From Arthrobacter sp. QXT-31 (GTDB taxonomy: Bacteria > Actinomycetota > Actinomycetes > Actinomycetales > Micrococcaceae), in assembly GCF_001969265.1 (NCBI RefSeq), contig NZ_CP019304.1, forward strand, positions 4,588,001 through 4,652,000: DNA of 64,000 nt, in the 5' to 3' direction. Positions 27,811 to 35,520 of this stretch are shown piece after piece. Each line of letters opens with the position of its first letter. Position 1 is the stretch's first letter. The notes beneath the pieces are model-generated. The model had not been told where the DNA came from and did no database searches. It worked only from the letters and a program-made list of their open reading frames with translations. The position numbers and the translations under genes were made by a program.

Positions 27811-28749
27811 ATGCAGCAGCGTTACATTGGCAACAGCGGCCTACGCGCCTCCTCCCTCTCCCTTGGCACCATGTCCTGGTCCCGCGAAACGGACGAGCAG
27901 GATGCCTCGGAGCTGCTGCGCACCTTCGTGGACGCCGGCGGGACCCTCGTGGACACCGCGGCCTCGTACGCTGACGGCCAGGCGGAAGCCATGCTCGGGT
28001 CGATGCTGGGCGACGTCGTCTCCCGCACGGAAGTGGTCATCTCCACTAAAGCCGGGGTGACGCCGTCGGACGGGCGGCAGCGCGTGGACGCATCACGGAA
28101 CGCCATGCTGTCCGGCCTCGATGCAAGCCTCGCCCGGCTCGGCACCGACTACGTGGACCTCTGGCTCGCCCAGGCGTGGGACCCCAACGTGCCGCTCGAG
28201 GAGACGTTGTCCGCCCTTGACTTCGCAGTCCGCAGTGGACGGGCCCGCTATGCGGGAATCGCCAACTACAACGGCTGGCAGACCGCCAAAGCCGCCGCAC
28301 TCGCCGGGTTTCCCCTCGTGGCCAACCAGTCCGAGTATTCGCTGCTGCGCCGCAGGCCGGAGGCCGAGCTGGTGCCGGCCATCGAAGACGCCGGCCTCGG
28401 GCTCATGGCGTGGGCGCCGCTGGGCCGCGGCGTCCTCACCGGCAAGTACCGCGGCCATGTGCCCTCCGATTCCCGGGCAGCCGGCACGCGGCTGGCCACG
28501 TACGTGGAGGCCTACCTTGAGCAGCCCTCGTCGCAGGTGGTGGAAGCTGTTGCCATGGCGGCCCGCGGACTCGGGCGGTCTTCCCTCGATGTCGCGCTGA
28601 GCTGGCTGCTGTCGCGGCATGGTGTGGCGACGGCCATCGTGGGCGCGCGCACTCCCGTCCAGCTGAAGGAAATCCTGGACGCCCAGCTCACGCCGCTGCC
28701 GGCTGAGATTGCCCGCGCCCTCGAGGATGTCTCCAGCACGCAGGTCTAG
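27811..28749 (+). CDS. Aldo/keto reductase
   Basis: This 312-residue TIM-barrel oxidoreductase carries the AKR tetrad: Asp in LVDTAASYADGQAE, the Tyr that follows, Lys in VVISTKAGVTP, but the usual His is replaced in the DLWLAQAWDPNVPLEE segment, where Gln-Ala stand in place of the common IH/QxH. The NADPH-binding C-terminal segment (IVGARTPVQLKEIL) is normal. The substrate is unknown. The ATG is seven nt after TAAGCT, suggesting a leaderless mRNA. Confidence 0.9.
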   Translation: MQQRYIGNSGLRASSLSLGTMSWSRETDEQDASELLRTFVDAGGTLVDTAASYADGQAEAMLGSMLGDVVSRTEVVISTKAGVTPSDGRQRVDASRNAMLSGLDASLARLGTDYVDLWLAQAWDPNVPLEETLSALDFAVRSGRARYAGIANYNGWQTAKAAALAGFPLVANQSEYSLLRRRPEAELVPAIEDAGLGLMAWAPLGRGVLTGKYRGHVPSDSRAAGTRLATYVEAYLEQPSSQVVEAVAMAARGLGRSSLDVALSWLLSRHGVATAIVGARTPVQLKEILDAQLTPLPAEIARALEDVSSTQV

Positions 28750-28754
28750 CCAAG

Positions 28755-29018
28755 CTACTCCTCGACGATCTCCAGATCCTCGTCGTCCGCTTCTTCGTCC
28801 TCGTCTTCGTCTTCTTCGTCATCGAAAACCTGGAGCGGCGTCACTTCGTTGTAGGCCTCATAGAGGGCGTCCTCATAGACTTCGAAGGCATCGGCCACTG
28901 CAAAAAATGCCGACTCCACTGAGGGGTCACCATCCCCGCGGCGGGCTGAGGCGGCTGCAAGGTGTTCTTCCAAGGCGGCGGTCAAGGACTGAAGCGCGAC
29001 ACGCGGATCGATGCTCAT
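28755..29018 (-). CDS. Small acidic protein, function unknown
   Basis: This 87-residue protein has an N-terminal helical part (IDPRVALQSLTAALEEHLAAA, then a conserved-looking FAVADAFEVYEDALYEAY segment). It ends in about 22 residues that are nearly all Asp or Glu. The ATG at 29018 is six nt after TAACGT. It converges on the aldo/keto reductase gene with five bases between stop codons. The acidic tail could mimic nucleic acid or bind a basic partner, which is speculation. Confidence 0.8.
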   Translation of the reverse strand: MSIDPRVALQSLTAALEEHLAAASARRGDGDPSVESAFFAVADAFEVYEDALYEAYNEVTPLQVFDDEEDEDEDEEADDEDLEIVEE

Positions 29019-29057
29019 GCCTTCACGTTAGCGGGAAAAGGACGAAAATGGAGAGCA

Positions 29058-29291
29058 ATGAAGGAACATTTTCTGACCAGCTCAGTCCTGCGGGAACGGG
29101 ATTATGCACGGCAATACGAGTACCTCGTATTGACCGTTGGCCCTGACGATTCCCTGCCCGAAGCCCGGCGCCGGCTCGTGGAGCACTCCGAGTACGGCAA
29201 GTGGGAACTCGAGCGCAGCAGGCTGTATGTGGGCGGCGGCAGGCGCTTCTGGCTTCGCCGCCGCGTCACCCAGGTGCAGCGCACAGTCTAG
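29058..29291 (+). CDS. DUF5703-like small basic protein
   Basis: This 77-residue protein (LRERDYARQYEYLVLTVGPD, then RRRLVEHSEYGKWELERSRLY and RRFWLRRRV) resembles the short actinobacterial DUF5703 family. The ATG at 29058 has GGAGAG upstream; the frame is open earlier, but that part overlaps the divergent acidic-protein gene. No function is known. Confidence 0.8.
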   Translation: MKEHFLTSSVLRERDYARQYEYLVLTVGPDDSLPEARRRLVEHSEYGKWELERSRLYVGGGRRFWLRRRVTQVQRTV

Positions 29292-29305
29292 GCCGCTCCG
29301 GCCCG

Positions 29306-29336
29306 GCGGGCGCGCACCGTGATGGTGTGCGCCCGC
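29306..29336. terminator. Hairpin terminator between convergent genes
   Basis: Stem GCGGGCGCGCACC (29306-29318) pairs with GGTGTGCGCCCGC (29324-29336) around a 5-nt loop, with one mismatch. It separates the DUF5703 gene from the convergent acyl-CoA dehydrogenase-like gene. Confidence 0.8.
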
Positions 29337-29351
29337 ATCCCCGCTGTCCGG

Positions 29352-30530
29352 CTAATGCCCGGTTGAGCCCCGGTCTTCGAGCGGCCCCAGCCAGGCGTTG
29401 GCCACGGTGTTGTGCGCCGACTCGTCGTCCGAGGGGTGGAACATCCCGGCCAGGACGTCTCGGTACAGGCGCTCGAGCTCGGATCCCCTGAAGTAGCTGG
29501 AGCCGCCGGAGATCCGGATGGCGAGGTCCACCACCGTCCGGGCGGTTTCAGTCGCCCGCAGCTTGACGCCCACGAGCTTGGGAAACCACTGGCTGCCGTG
29601 GTCCGCCAAAGTGTCCACGTCCCTGGCCACCAGCGAAAGCTGGGGGTACAGGGCATCCATGGCAAGGGCAGCCTCGGCCACCTTCCAGCGGATATCCGGG
29701 TCCTGGGCGAGGCTCCGGCCCCCGTTCTTGAACGATGTCCGGCGCTTGGCGGCTTCCACGGCGAGCACGAGGGCGCGTTCCCCGATGCCGGCGTAGACGG
29801 CGGCCAGCAGGGTCTCAAAACACGCGAAGATCGCGAAGATCAGCGGATCCGCGTTGGGCCCCACCGGCAGCTTCCGGAAGATGCGTTCCCGCGGAACATT
29901 GGCGCCTTCCAGGACAGTGGTGTTCGACTGGCTGGCGCGCATGCCCAGGGTGTTCCAGTCCTCCAGGGTCCGGTAGCCGGCAGTGTCCCGCCGGATGAAG
30001 CCGTGCACCAGCTCGCCTTCACCGTCGCGTGCGGCAGCGTCCTTGCCGAAAATGCCCAGGCGGGTCCACGCCGGGGAAAGGCTCGTGAAGATCTTGGTGC
30101 CCTTGAATGAGTAGCTGCCGTCAGGCAGGGGGGTTGCCTCCGTCAGTGAGTCGAAAAGAACGGAGTCGTTTCCGGCCTCTGAGTTGCCGAACGCGAAGAT
30201 CTCCCCCGCGGCCGCCTCCTGCAGCACGTAGTCCAGGGACGTGTCGCCGCGGTCTGCCAGGACGCGCGCCACCCCTGTCCAGACCAGATGCATGTTGACG
30301 GCCAGCGCGGTGGCCGGGGCCGCCGTCGCCAACCGCCGCTGACAGCGGACCGCGGCTTCCAGGCCAAGGCCCGCCCCGCCGTCGGACTCCGGCACGAAAA
30401 GCAACAGGTACCCGGCGGCGGAAAGTTCCTCAAGATCCTCGGTGAAAAAGCTGTTTTGCTCGTCGTACTCCGCAGCCCTCCCCCTGAGCCGCTCGAGCAG
30501 GCTGTCGGGCAGCAGCTGTTCGGGATCCAC
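29352..30530 (-). CDS. Acyl-CoA dehydrogenase-family flavoprotein
   Basis: This 392-residue protein has the three-domain acyl-CoA dehydrogenase fold: an N-terminal helical part, a beta-barrel with FKGTKIFTSLSPAWTRLGIF and GMRASQSNTTVLEGANVP, and a C-terminal helical bundle (AIRISGGSSYFRGSELERLYRDVLAG). I do not see an obvious catalytic Glu, and the sequence is closer to the DszC/hydroxylase-like branch, which acts with reduced flavin. The GTG start is eight bases after the M20 peptidase stop, so the two probably share an mRNA. Confidence 0.85.
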   Translation of the reverse strand: MDPEQLLPDSLLERLRGRAAEYDEQNSFFTEDLEELSAAGYLLLFVPESDGGAGLGLEAAVRCQRRLATAAPATALAVNMHLVWTGVARVLADRGDTSLDYVLQEAAAGEIFAFGNSEAGNDSVLFDSLTEATPLPDGSYSFKGTKIFTSLSPAWTRLGIFGKDAAARDGEGELVHGFIRRDTAGYRTLEDWNTLGMRASQSNTTVLEGANVPRERIFRKLPVGPNADPLIFAIFACFETLLAAVYAGIGERALVLAVEAAKRRTSFKNGGRSLAQDPDIRWKVAEAALAMDALYPQLSLVARDVDTLADHGSQWFPKLVGVKLRATETARTVVDLAIRISGGSSYFRGSELERLYRDVLAGMFHPSDDESAHNTVANAWLGPLEDRGSTGH

Positions 30531-30538
30531 GGTGGGCC

Positions 30539-31843
30539 TCAGTAGTTGGTGAGCAGCGTGTTCAGGACGCGTGCGCCGAACTTCAGAGACTCCGCCGGGA
30601 CCCGCTCATCCACGCCATGGAACATGCCGGTGAAGTCCAGGTCGTCCGGCAGCTGCAGGGGTGCGAAGCCGTAGCCGGTGATGCCGAGCTTGCTGAGGGC
30701 CTTATTGTCGGTTCCCCCGGACAGCGTGTACGGCAGGACCTTCGCGCCGGGGTCCTCCGCGTGCAGGGCATCAATCATGGAGTCCACGAGGTTGCCGGAG
30801 AAGGGCACCTCGAGGGAGACATCCTGGTGGACGTAGCTGACGTCCACGCCGCTGCCGGCCAGCTCCCGGACGATCTCCAGGACGTGCTCCTGCTGGCCGG
30901 GAAGGGTGCGGCAGTCCACGAGCGCCTCGGCGGATTCGGGAATGACGTTGTGCTTGTAGCCGCCCCTGAGGAGTGTCGGGTTGGAGGTGTTCTGCAGCGT
31001 GGCCCCGACGAAGCGGGACACCGTGCCCAGTTCCTTCAGGAGCCGCTCCGGATTGTCGGGGTCGAATTCGACGCCGGTCAGTTCTGTCACGCCGTCGAGG
31101 AACTGGCGGGTGGTGTCGGTCAGCTCGATGGGCCACTCGTACTCACCGATCCGGGTCACTGCGGCCGCGAGCCGGGTGATGGCGTTGTCGGTGCTGATCT
31201 GGGACCCGTGGCCGGCGCGGCCGTGGGCTACCAGCCGCAGCCAGGAGATGCCTTTCTCTGCGGTCTGGAGCAGGTAGGTGCGCTGGCCGCCGATGGTGGC
31301 AGAGAAACCGCCCACCTCGGAGATGGCCTCTGTGGCCCCATCGAAGAGTTCGGGCCGGTGCTTGACCGCGTACTGGGAGCCGTGGACTCCGCCGGCCTCT
31401 TCGTCTGCGAAGAAGGCAAAGATGATGTCCCGCTTGGGCTTGCGTCCGGTGCGGGCAAAGTCGCGCAGGACGGACAGGATCATGGCGTCCATGTCCTTCA
31501 TGTCCACGGCGCCGCGGCCCCAGATCAACCCGTCCTTGAGTTCAGCGCCGAAGGGGTCCACGGACCACTGCTCGCGCAGGGCGGGAACCACGTCGAGGTG
31601 GCCATGGACCACCAGGGCGCTTGCCGAGGGGTCCTCCCCTGCCATCCGGGTGACGACGCTGGCCCGGCCTGGCCCAGACTCGAATATCTCGGCGTCCAGC
31701 CCCACCTCACTGATCAGGCCTGCTGTGTATTCGGCCGCCGCACGTTCTCCGGGACCCGAGCCGTCACCGTAGTTGGATGAATCGATGCGGATGAGCTCCT
31801 GGCAGATGGTGACGACTTCATCCTCTGGCCGAACGTGAGACAT
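30539..31843 (-). CDS. M20-family metallopeptidase
   Basis: This 434-residue enzyme has the M20 metal motifs: VVHGHLDVVPALRE, the catalytic Asp and Glu pair in FAFFADEEAGGVHGSQY, and a lid domain with VAHGRAGHGSQIS. It fits the ArgE/DapE/carboxypeptidase group, probably a dipeptidase or amidohydrolase of small peptides in the cytoplasm. AAGGAG precedes the ATG. It is followed closely by the acyl-CoA dehydrogenase-like gene. Confidence 0.92.
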   Translation of the reverse strand: MSHVRPEDEVVTICQELIRIDSSNYGDGSGPGERAAAEYTAGLISEVGLDAEIFESGPGRASVVTRMAGEDPSASALVVHGHLDVVPALREQWSVDPFGAELKDGLIWGRGAVDMKDMDAMILSVLRDFARTGRKPKRDIIFAFFADEEAGGVHGSQYAVKHRPELFDGATEAISEVGGFSATIGGQRTYLLQTAEKGISWLRLVAHGRAGHGSQISTDNAITRLAAAVTRIGEYEWPIELTDTTRQFLDGVTELTGVEFDPDNPERLLKELGTVSRFVGATLQNTSNPTLLRGGYKHNVIPESAEALVDCRTLPGQQEHVLEIVRELAGSGVDVSYVHQDVSLEVPFSGNLVDSMIDALHAEDPGAKVLPYTLSGGTDNKALSKLGITGYGFAPLQLPDDLDFTGMFHGVDERVPAESLKFGARVLNTLLTNY

Positions 31844-31965
31844 TGATCACTCCTTGATGCAGGGAAAACGCGGAATCATGCGGGTTTAGGTGGCTTTTGG
31901 CTGCCTGAACGTCCAGGTTCAGCCTACCCAGTCGACTCGATTCCATGTTTGCCGAAAGTTCGTGT

Positions 31966-31971
31966 TAGAGT
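31966..31971 (+). promoter_or_regulatory. Possible extended -10 of the tRNA-Leu gene
   Basis: TAGAGT at 31966-31971 is preceded by TGT, an extended -10 arrangement, about 67 nt before the tRNA. TTGCCG at 31949 is too close to be its -35. Weak evidence. Confidence 0.3.
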
Positions 31972-32037
31972 TTTTCTCGCTGCTTCGGAGAGCGACGAAC
32001 TGCTGAAAGGCGGAGAGAGACCTTCGAAATACCACCT

Positions 32038-32120
32038 GCGCGGGTGGCGGAATGGCAGACGCGCTAGCTTGAGGTGCTAGTCCTCGAAAGGGGGTGGGGG
32101 TTCAAGTCCCCCTCCGCGCA
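32038..32120 (+). tRNA. tRNA-Leu (anticodon GAG)
   Basis: This 83-nt type II tRNA has acceptor GCGCGGG paired with the 3' TCCGCGC (final G-U pair) and discriminator A at 32120. The anticodon stem CTAGC/GCTAG holds the loop TTGAGGT with anticodon GAG. A long variable arm follows, then a T-arm GGGGG-TTCAAGT-CCCCC. CCA is not encoded. The downstream DNA is the main accessory stretch of the window. Confidence 0.97.
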
Positions 32121-32129
32121 CAAAGGGAG

Positions 32130-32163
32130 AACCCCGGGAATCCACTGGATTCCCGGGGTTTTG
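32130..32163 (+). terminator. Terminator of tRNA-Leu
   Basis: Perfect 14-bp inverted repeat with arm AACCCCGGGAATCC (32130-32143), a 3-nt loop, and the complement at 32147-32160 followed by TTTTG. It lies ten bases after the tRNA 3' end. Confidence 0.92.
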
Positions 32164-32318
32164 TCGTTTCTGCAGCCACGCTTCTGCGGCGCAGCGTCGG
32201 GGACCAGCCAGCCGTCTGTCGGAATGTGGCCCTGCGCGGGCATCTCCGGACTGTTATGGATCTGGAGCGGGCTGGCGGAGGAAAAGAAAGAACGCTTCCG
32301 TTACGTATTGCGTCCTGC

Positions 32319-32933
32319 ATGCTCGGGGTGAACGAACGGGAATCGAACAAGCCCGGAAGTCTCTACAACACCATGGTCCTGCTGGGTCCTGACGGCATGC
32401 TCTGGAAGCATCGCAAGTTGATGCCCACGATGCATGAACGCCTCTTCCAATGGAATTGGTCACGGACAGGACCTGAAGGTCACCGAGACCTCCGTGGGCA
32501 AGGTTGGCGGCCTCATTGCTGGGAGAACCGCATGCCTCTCGCCCGGTACGCTCTGTATCGCCAAGGCGTGCAGATTTGGGCAGCCCCTACTGCCGATGAC
32601 TCTGAGGGCTGGATTTCCACGATGGGCCTCATCGCTATCGAGTCCGGCGCCTTTGTGGTCTCGGTGCCGCCATACATCCCCCGCTCGGCGTTTCCCGATG
32701 ACTTCCCCGTTCAGTTGCCAGGTGACGCTCAGGTGTTCGGGCGAGGTGGAGTTGCAATCTTCGAGCCACTTGACGGCCGTGCCATAGCAGGCCCGCTTTA
32801 GGACCAGGAAGGGATCGTCGCCGCGGATATTGACTTGGGCCGCACGCTCACGGCGAAGTGATACTTCGACGTGGTGGGTCATTACGGCCGTGAAGATGTC
32901 CTCTACCCGCATGCCCCGACCCTGCACCCCTGA
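32319..32933 (+). pseudogene. Decayed nitrilase (carbon-nitrogen hydrolase)
   Basis: Strong nitrilase homology runs from LGVNERESNKPGSLYNTM through MLWKHRKLMPTMHERLF, CWENRMPLARYALYRQG, AAPTADDSEGW, VFGRGG, VADIDLG-type and VGHYGREDVL segments. Damage: an extra T at about 32451 shifts the frame for 22 codons (GIGHGQDLKVTETSVGKVGG is read one base over); a lost T at about 32516 restores it just before the catalytic Cys codon at 32517-32519; an in-frame TAG at 32799 replaces an expected Tyr codon; a TGA replaces an expected Arg codon (KRYF region). The first 80-90 residues of the enzyme, including the catalytic Glu, are absent. The remaining frame ends at 32933. Confidence 0.88.
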
Positions 32934-33035
32934 AGCGGCAGCGGCCGCCGTTGACGGCGGAACTCGGCACCCCATAGGCTTCGGCCAGAGGTGCCGGGAT
33001 GAGGTGCCCTAAAACAGGATTCGGGGGGAATCACC

Positions 33036-33509
33036 ATGTTTGGTAAATCAACGCGCGTGGCAACGGCAGGATTGGGAGCAGCGGCGCTCCTGGTGGCGGC
33101 CGGTGCATTACCGGCCAACGCGGCCAGCACCGAAGGCAGGCAAACATTCACGTACGACAACTGCTTCATAGATGACGAGATGGGCCTGGTGTCCTGCTTC
33201 GAAGGCAGCCAGCGGAGCATCGAAGTTCGGACGCCGTCTGGCGTGGTCATCATCCAGGGCGAGAGCGAGTTCTCCGACACGACAACCCACCGCGGTGAGA
33301 CCACCACGTCGACGGGGGCCCACAAGTTCGTCAGTGTCTTTGCCTCATATATAGACGGACTCTTCTTCGAGGCGAACGTCATCAAACTTGATGGGACAAG
33401 CACCACAACTTTCTCTGATGGAACCACGTGCATCTTCGAGACGGACTTCGTCTCCGGAACCGAAGATCTCAGGTATGACCACGGCACGTTGACCTGCACA
33501 GCGCCCTGA
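33036..33509 (+). CDS. Small secreted protein, function unknown
   Basis: This 157-residue protein has a clear Sec signal peptide (basic start, hydrophobic core GLGAAALLVAAGAL, likely cleavage after PANA, residue 29). The mature part is Thr/Ser-rich, beta-strand-like, with four cysteines (NCFID, VSCFE, TCIFE, LTCTAP) that could form two disulphides. A GGGGGGAATCACC ribosome binding region precedes the ATG. I recognise no family. Its base composition is somewhat more AT-rich than neighbouring genes, which fits the accessory setting. Confidence 0.8.
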   Translation: MFGKSTRVATAGLGAAALLVAAGALPANAASTEGRQTFTYDNCFIDDEMGLVSCFEGSQRSIEVRTPSGVVIIQGESEFSDTTTHRGETTTSTGAHKFVSVFASYIDGLFFEANVIKLDGTSTTTFSDGTTCIFETDFVSGTEDLRYDHGTLTCTAP

Positions 33510-33724
33510 TTGCCGCAGAGGGCCTGGGCAAGGTCTTGCACCAGGCTCAGGCCCTCGAACCTTACTCCCGCGGGGATCAGTGGCCGGACAGCTTCGCCGA
33601 GGCCCCCCGAACAGCAGACATCGCCTCCACGGCCGCCCTGTCCCGCGGCTGGAACTATACCCGCTACGTCGCCCGGATGGCGCAGGACCTGCGCACCAAG
33701 CACACAGAGCCGGCCGGAGCGTAA
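33503..33724 (+). pseudogene. Possible C-terminal gene fragment
   Basis: A frame ending at 33724 reads as plausible protein (LHQAQALEPYSRGDQWPD, then ASTAALSRGWNYTRYVARM, AQDLRTKHTEPAGA). It has no good start: the frame enters from inside the end of the secreted-protein gene, and the first usable codon is a TTG at 33536 without a ribosome binding site. It looks like the tail of a larger lost gene. I cannot name the family. The remaining bases to 33854 show no gene. Confidence 0.35.
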
Positions 33725-33854
33725 CGAAACCGGCGGTCAGCTTCACGCTGGGCGCTGTACCGCACAATGGTGACGGGCAGGCCACGGTGGCCGTCCCGCC
33801 GGAAGTGCATCAGATGAACAACCAGCACTTCCGGACTACATCTATGGGGAAATC

Positions 33855-34571
33855 ATGAGCAATCAATACCACCTAGCCGACGGCTCGCCACGCTACGGGC
33901 ACCGGACCGAGGCATCACCTGCCGGCATTGCATCGCCGGCTACCGTCCGCGTCGAAGAAGCCGCAGAAGGCGCCGCTCGCCTGGGTCTGGACGACATGGC
34001 CGCCGCCATCGACCGCCGCCTGGGCAGTGCCTGGGCCGACACCCAGGCCCCGGCCCTGGCCGCCCTGCGGCAGGACAACCCGGAGGAGCTGGCGGCCGCC
34101 CGCGAGCTCGTCAAGCTTCACCTGGGCTCCCAGCGGCAGTGGCGGCTGAAGGCCCAGGCAGTCCGGGATCAGCAGCTGGCCGGCCTGGTAGCCCGGCGCA
34201 AGGCATCCGGCAGCGCCCGAGAAATCCTGGCCCTGCGCCTCGGGCTCCTGCTGGTACTGATCGCCCCACCGGCGTACATCGTGGCCACCGACCAGGAGAA
34301 CTACGCGAAGCTCCTGATCGTCGGGATCATCTGCCTCGTGGCGGCCCTGGCCGGCGGGCATTTCCTGACGATCCGCGCCCGCGTCCCGGTGATGCCGGTC
34401 ATCCGCGGGCCCTGGCTGAACGAACTGCGAGAGGACATTGTCAACGCGACCCTGGTGGCCATCCTGCAGAACAAGGGCGTCGCTCTGGACGCCCGGACTG
34501 TTGCGGCAGGCCGGTGCGGCTGGGAAAGCATCCAGGCAGCATCAAAGGCTGTGGCGGCACTCCACGGATAG
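33855..34571 (+). CDS. Two-TM protein with cytosolic helical domains, unknown
   Basis: This 238-residue protein has a soluble N-terminal part of about 120 residues rich in Ala, Arg and Gln and probably helical, two membrane helices (about 125-144 and 151-172), and a C-terminal part of about 65 residues (GPWLNELREDIVNATLVAIL, then VAAGRCGWESIQAASKAVAAL). A GGGGAAATC ribosome binding site precedes the ATG. It is followed by a strong terminator. I recognise no family. It closes the accessory stretch that begins at tRNA-Leu. Confidence 0.8.
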   Translation: MSNQYHLADGSPRYGHRTEASPAGIASPATVRVEEAAEGAARLGLDDMAAAIDRRLGSAWADTQAPALAALRQDNPEELAAARELVKLHLGSQRQWRLKAQAVRDQQLAGLVARRKASGSAREILALRLGLLLVLIAPPAYIVATDQENYAKLLIVGIICLVAALAGGHFLTIRARVPVMPVIRGPWLNELREDIVNATLVAILQNKGVALDARTVAAGRCGWESIQAASKAVAALHG

Positions 34572-34589
34572 CCGGTCCCAGAACATGAA

Positions 34590-34624
34590 GAAGCCCCGGC
34601 ACGTTTTCATCGTGCCGGGGCTTC
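34590..34624. terminator. Strong terminator between convergent genes
   Basis: Perfect 14-bp inverted repeat with arm GAAGCCCCGGCACG (34590-34603), a TTTTCAT loop and its complement at 34611-34624. It serves the two-TM protein gene and the convergent DUF3592 gene. Confidence 0.92.
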
Positions 34625-34634
34625 TCGTTGCCAC

Positions 34635-35129
34635 TCAGGCGGTGCGCTGTTTCCGGCGCCTCCGGAACTGTTTGATGATGAGGATCACGCCCAGTGGGAT
34701 GGTGAATACCAGCGTGAACAGAGCACCGATACCGCCGACGGAGACGCCGTCGCTTTCGTAGCCCACCACGACTGCCTTTCCAGGATTCGAATCGCTGTAG
34801 ATCACGGTGACGTCGTCCCCGACCCTGGGGTGCTGCTCGTGATCCACATTTGCAAAGGTGCGGCGGATGACGCCGTCAGCCGACATATATTCCACCGTGA
34901 TGTCCCGGTTCGACGCCTTCCGGACGTCGTCGAAGTCAACGATGGTGCCGGTGACCTGGGTCCCCGTGCGCGCGAGATCCTCATCCGAGTCGGTCATCGA
35001 GGATCCGATCCCGATCATCACGGGTCCGGTCAGGAGCAACAGCGCGACGAACGCGAAGCCTCCAAGGCTGGTCCAGAAGGTCTGAAATTTTCGGGGTACG
35101 GCGGTATCCGGGGAAGTCACGACGTCCAT
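34635..35129 (-). CDS. DUF3592-like two-TM protein
   Basis: This 164-residue protein has an N-terminal membrane helix (FAFVALLLLTGPVMIGIG), an external beta domain of about 75 residues (GTIVDFDDVRKASNRDITVEY, HPRVGDDVTVIYSDSNPGKA), and a second helix near the C-terminus followed by a basic tail. This is the DUF3592 layout, function unknown. The ATG at 35129 is chosen over upstream in-frame codons because the homology starts there. It is the last gene of the unit containing the 2020-residue surface protein. Confidence 0.82.
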   Translation of the reverse strand: MDVVTSPDTAVPRKFQTFWTSLGGFAFVALLLLTGPVMIGIGSSMTDSDEDLARTGTQVTGTIVDFDDVRKASNRDITVEYMSADGVIRRTFANVDHEQHPRVGDDVTVIYSDSNPGKAVVVGYESDGVSVGGIGALFTLVFTIPLGVILIIKQFRRRRKQRTA

Positions 35130-35190
35130 TCTTCCTGACCACGGGTGAGAGACCGGCCAGCGGGCCGGCCTCCCCCGGCTGTCACTCCGT

Positions 35191-35520
35191 TCAGAGCGGG
35201 CCATAGCTTGCGTTACCGTAGGATGCGCGCCAAGAGGCGAGGTCGTCTTCTACAGCCCTGCGGAGATCAGGGGTCGCACGGATGCGTTGCCGGAAGGACT
35301 GCCGCGCCCGGCCCATCACCACCGATGGGACCAGGATGCAGGCCACCAGGAGCGCCACTGTGAACAGGTAAATGCAGATCACGCCCGCGAGACTAGCGGC
35401 GCCCCGGGCACTGATTCCTGGCAAGGCCGGGGCCAATATCCCGCCCAGGATCGCGGCCAGCGCTGAAACCATCATGATGCCGCCACGGACCGAGGCGGGG
35501 AAGGGAACTGGTGTTGTCAT
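35191..35520 (-). CDS. Small two-TM protein, function unknown
   Basis: This 109-residue protein has two membrane helices (about 14-34 and 44-68) and a short basic-to-acidic cytosolic tail (RQSFRQRIRATPDLRRAVED). Its ATG shares a base with the stop codon of the giant surface-protein gene (TGATG), so translation is coupled. The coupling suggests a partner role, for example in membrane assembly of the large protein, but that is inference. No family is recognised. Confidence 0.8.
   Translation of the reverse strand: MTTPVPFPASVRGGIMMVSALAAILGGILAPALPGISARGAASLAGVICIYLFTVALLVACILVPSVVMGRARQSFRQRIRATPDLRRAVEDDLASWRASYGNASYGPL

Noticed and set aside
32038..34600. Attachment-site duplication of the tRNA-Leu 3' end
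   Set aside because: I looked for a second copy of the TTCAAGTCCCCC region downstream and found none, and no integrase or transposase gene is present.
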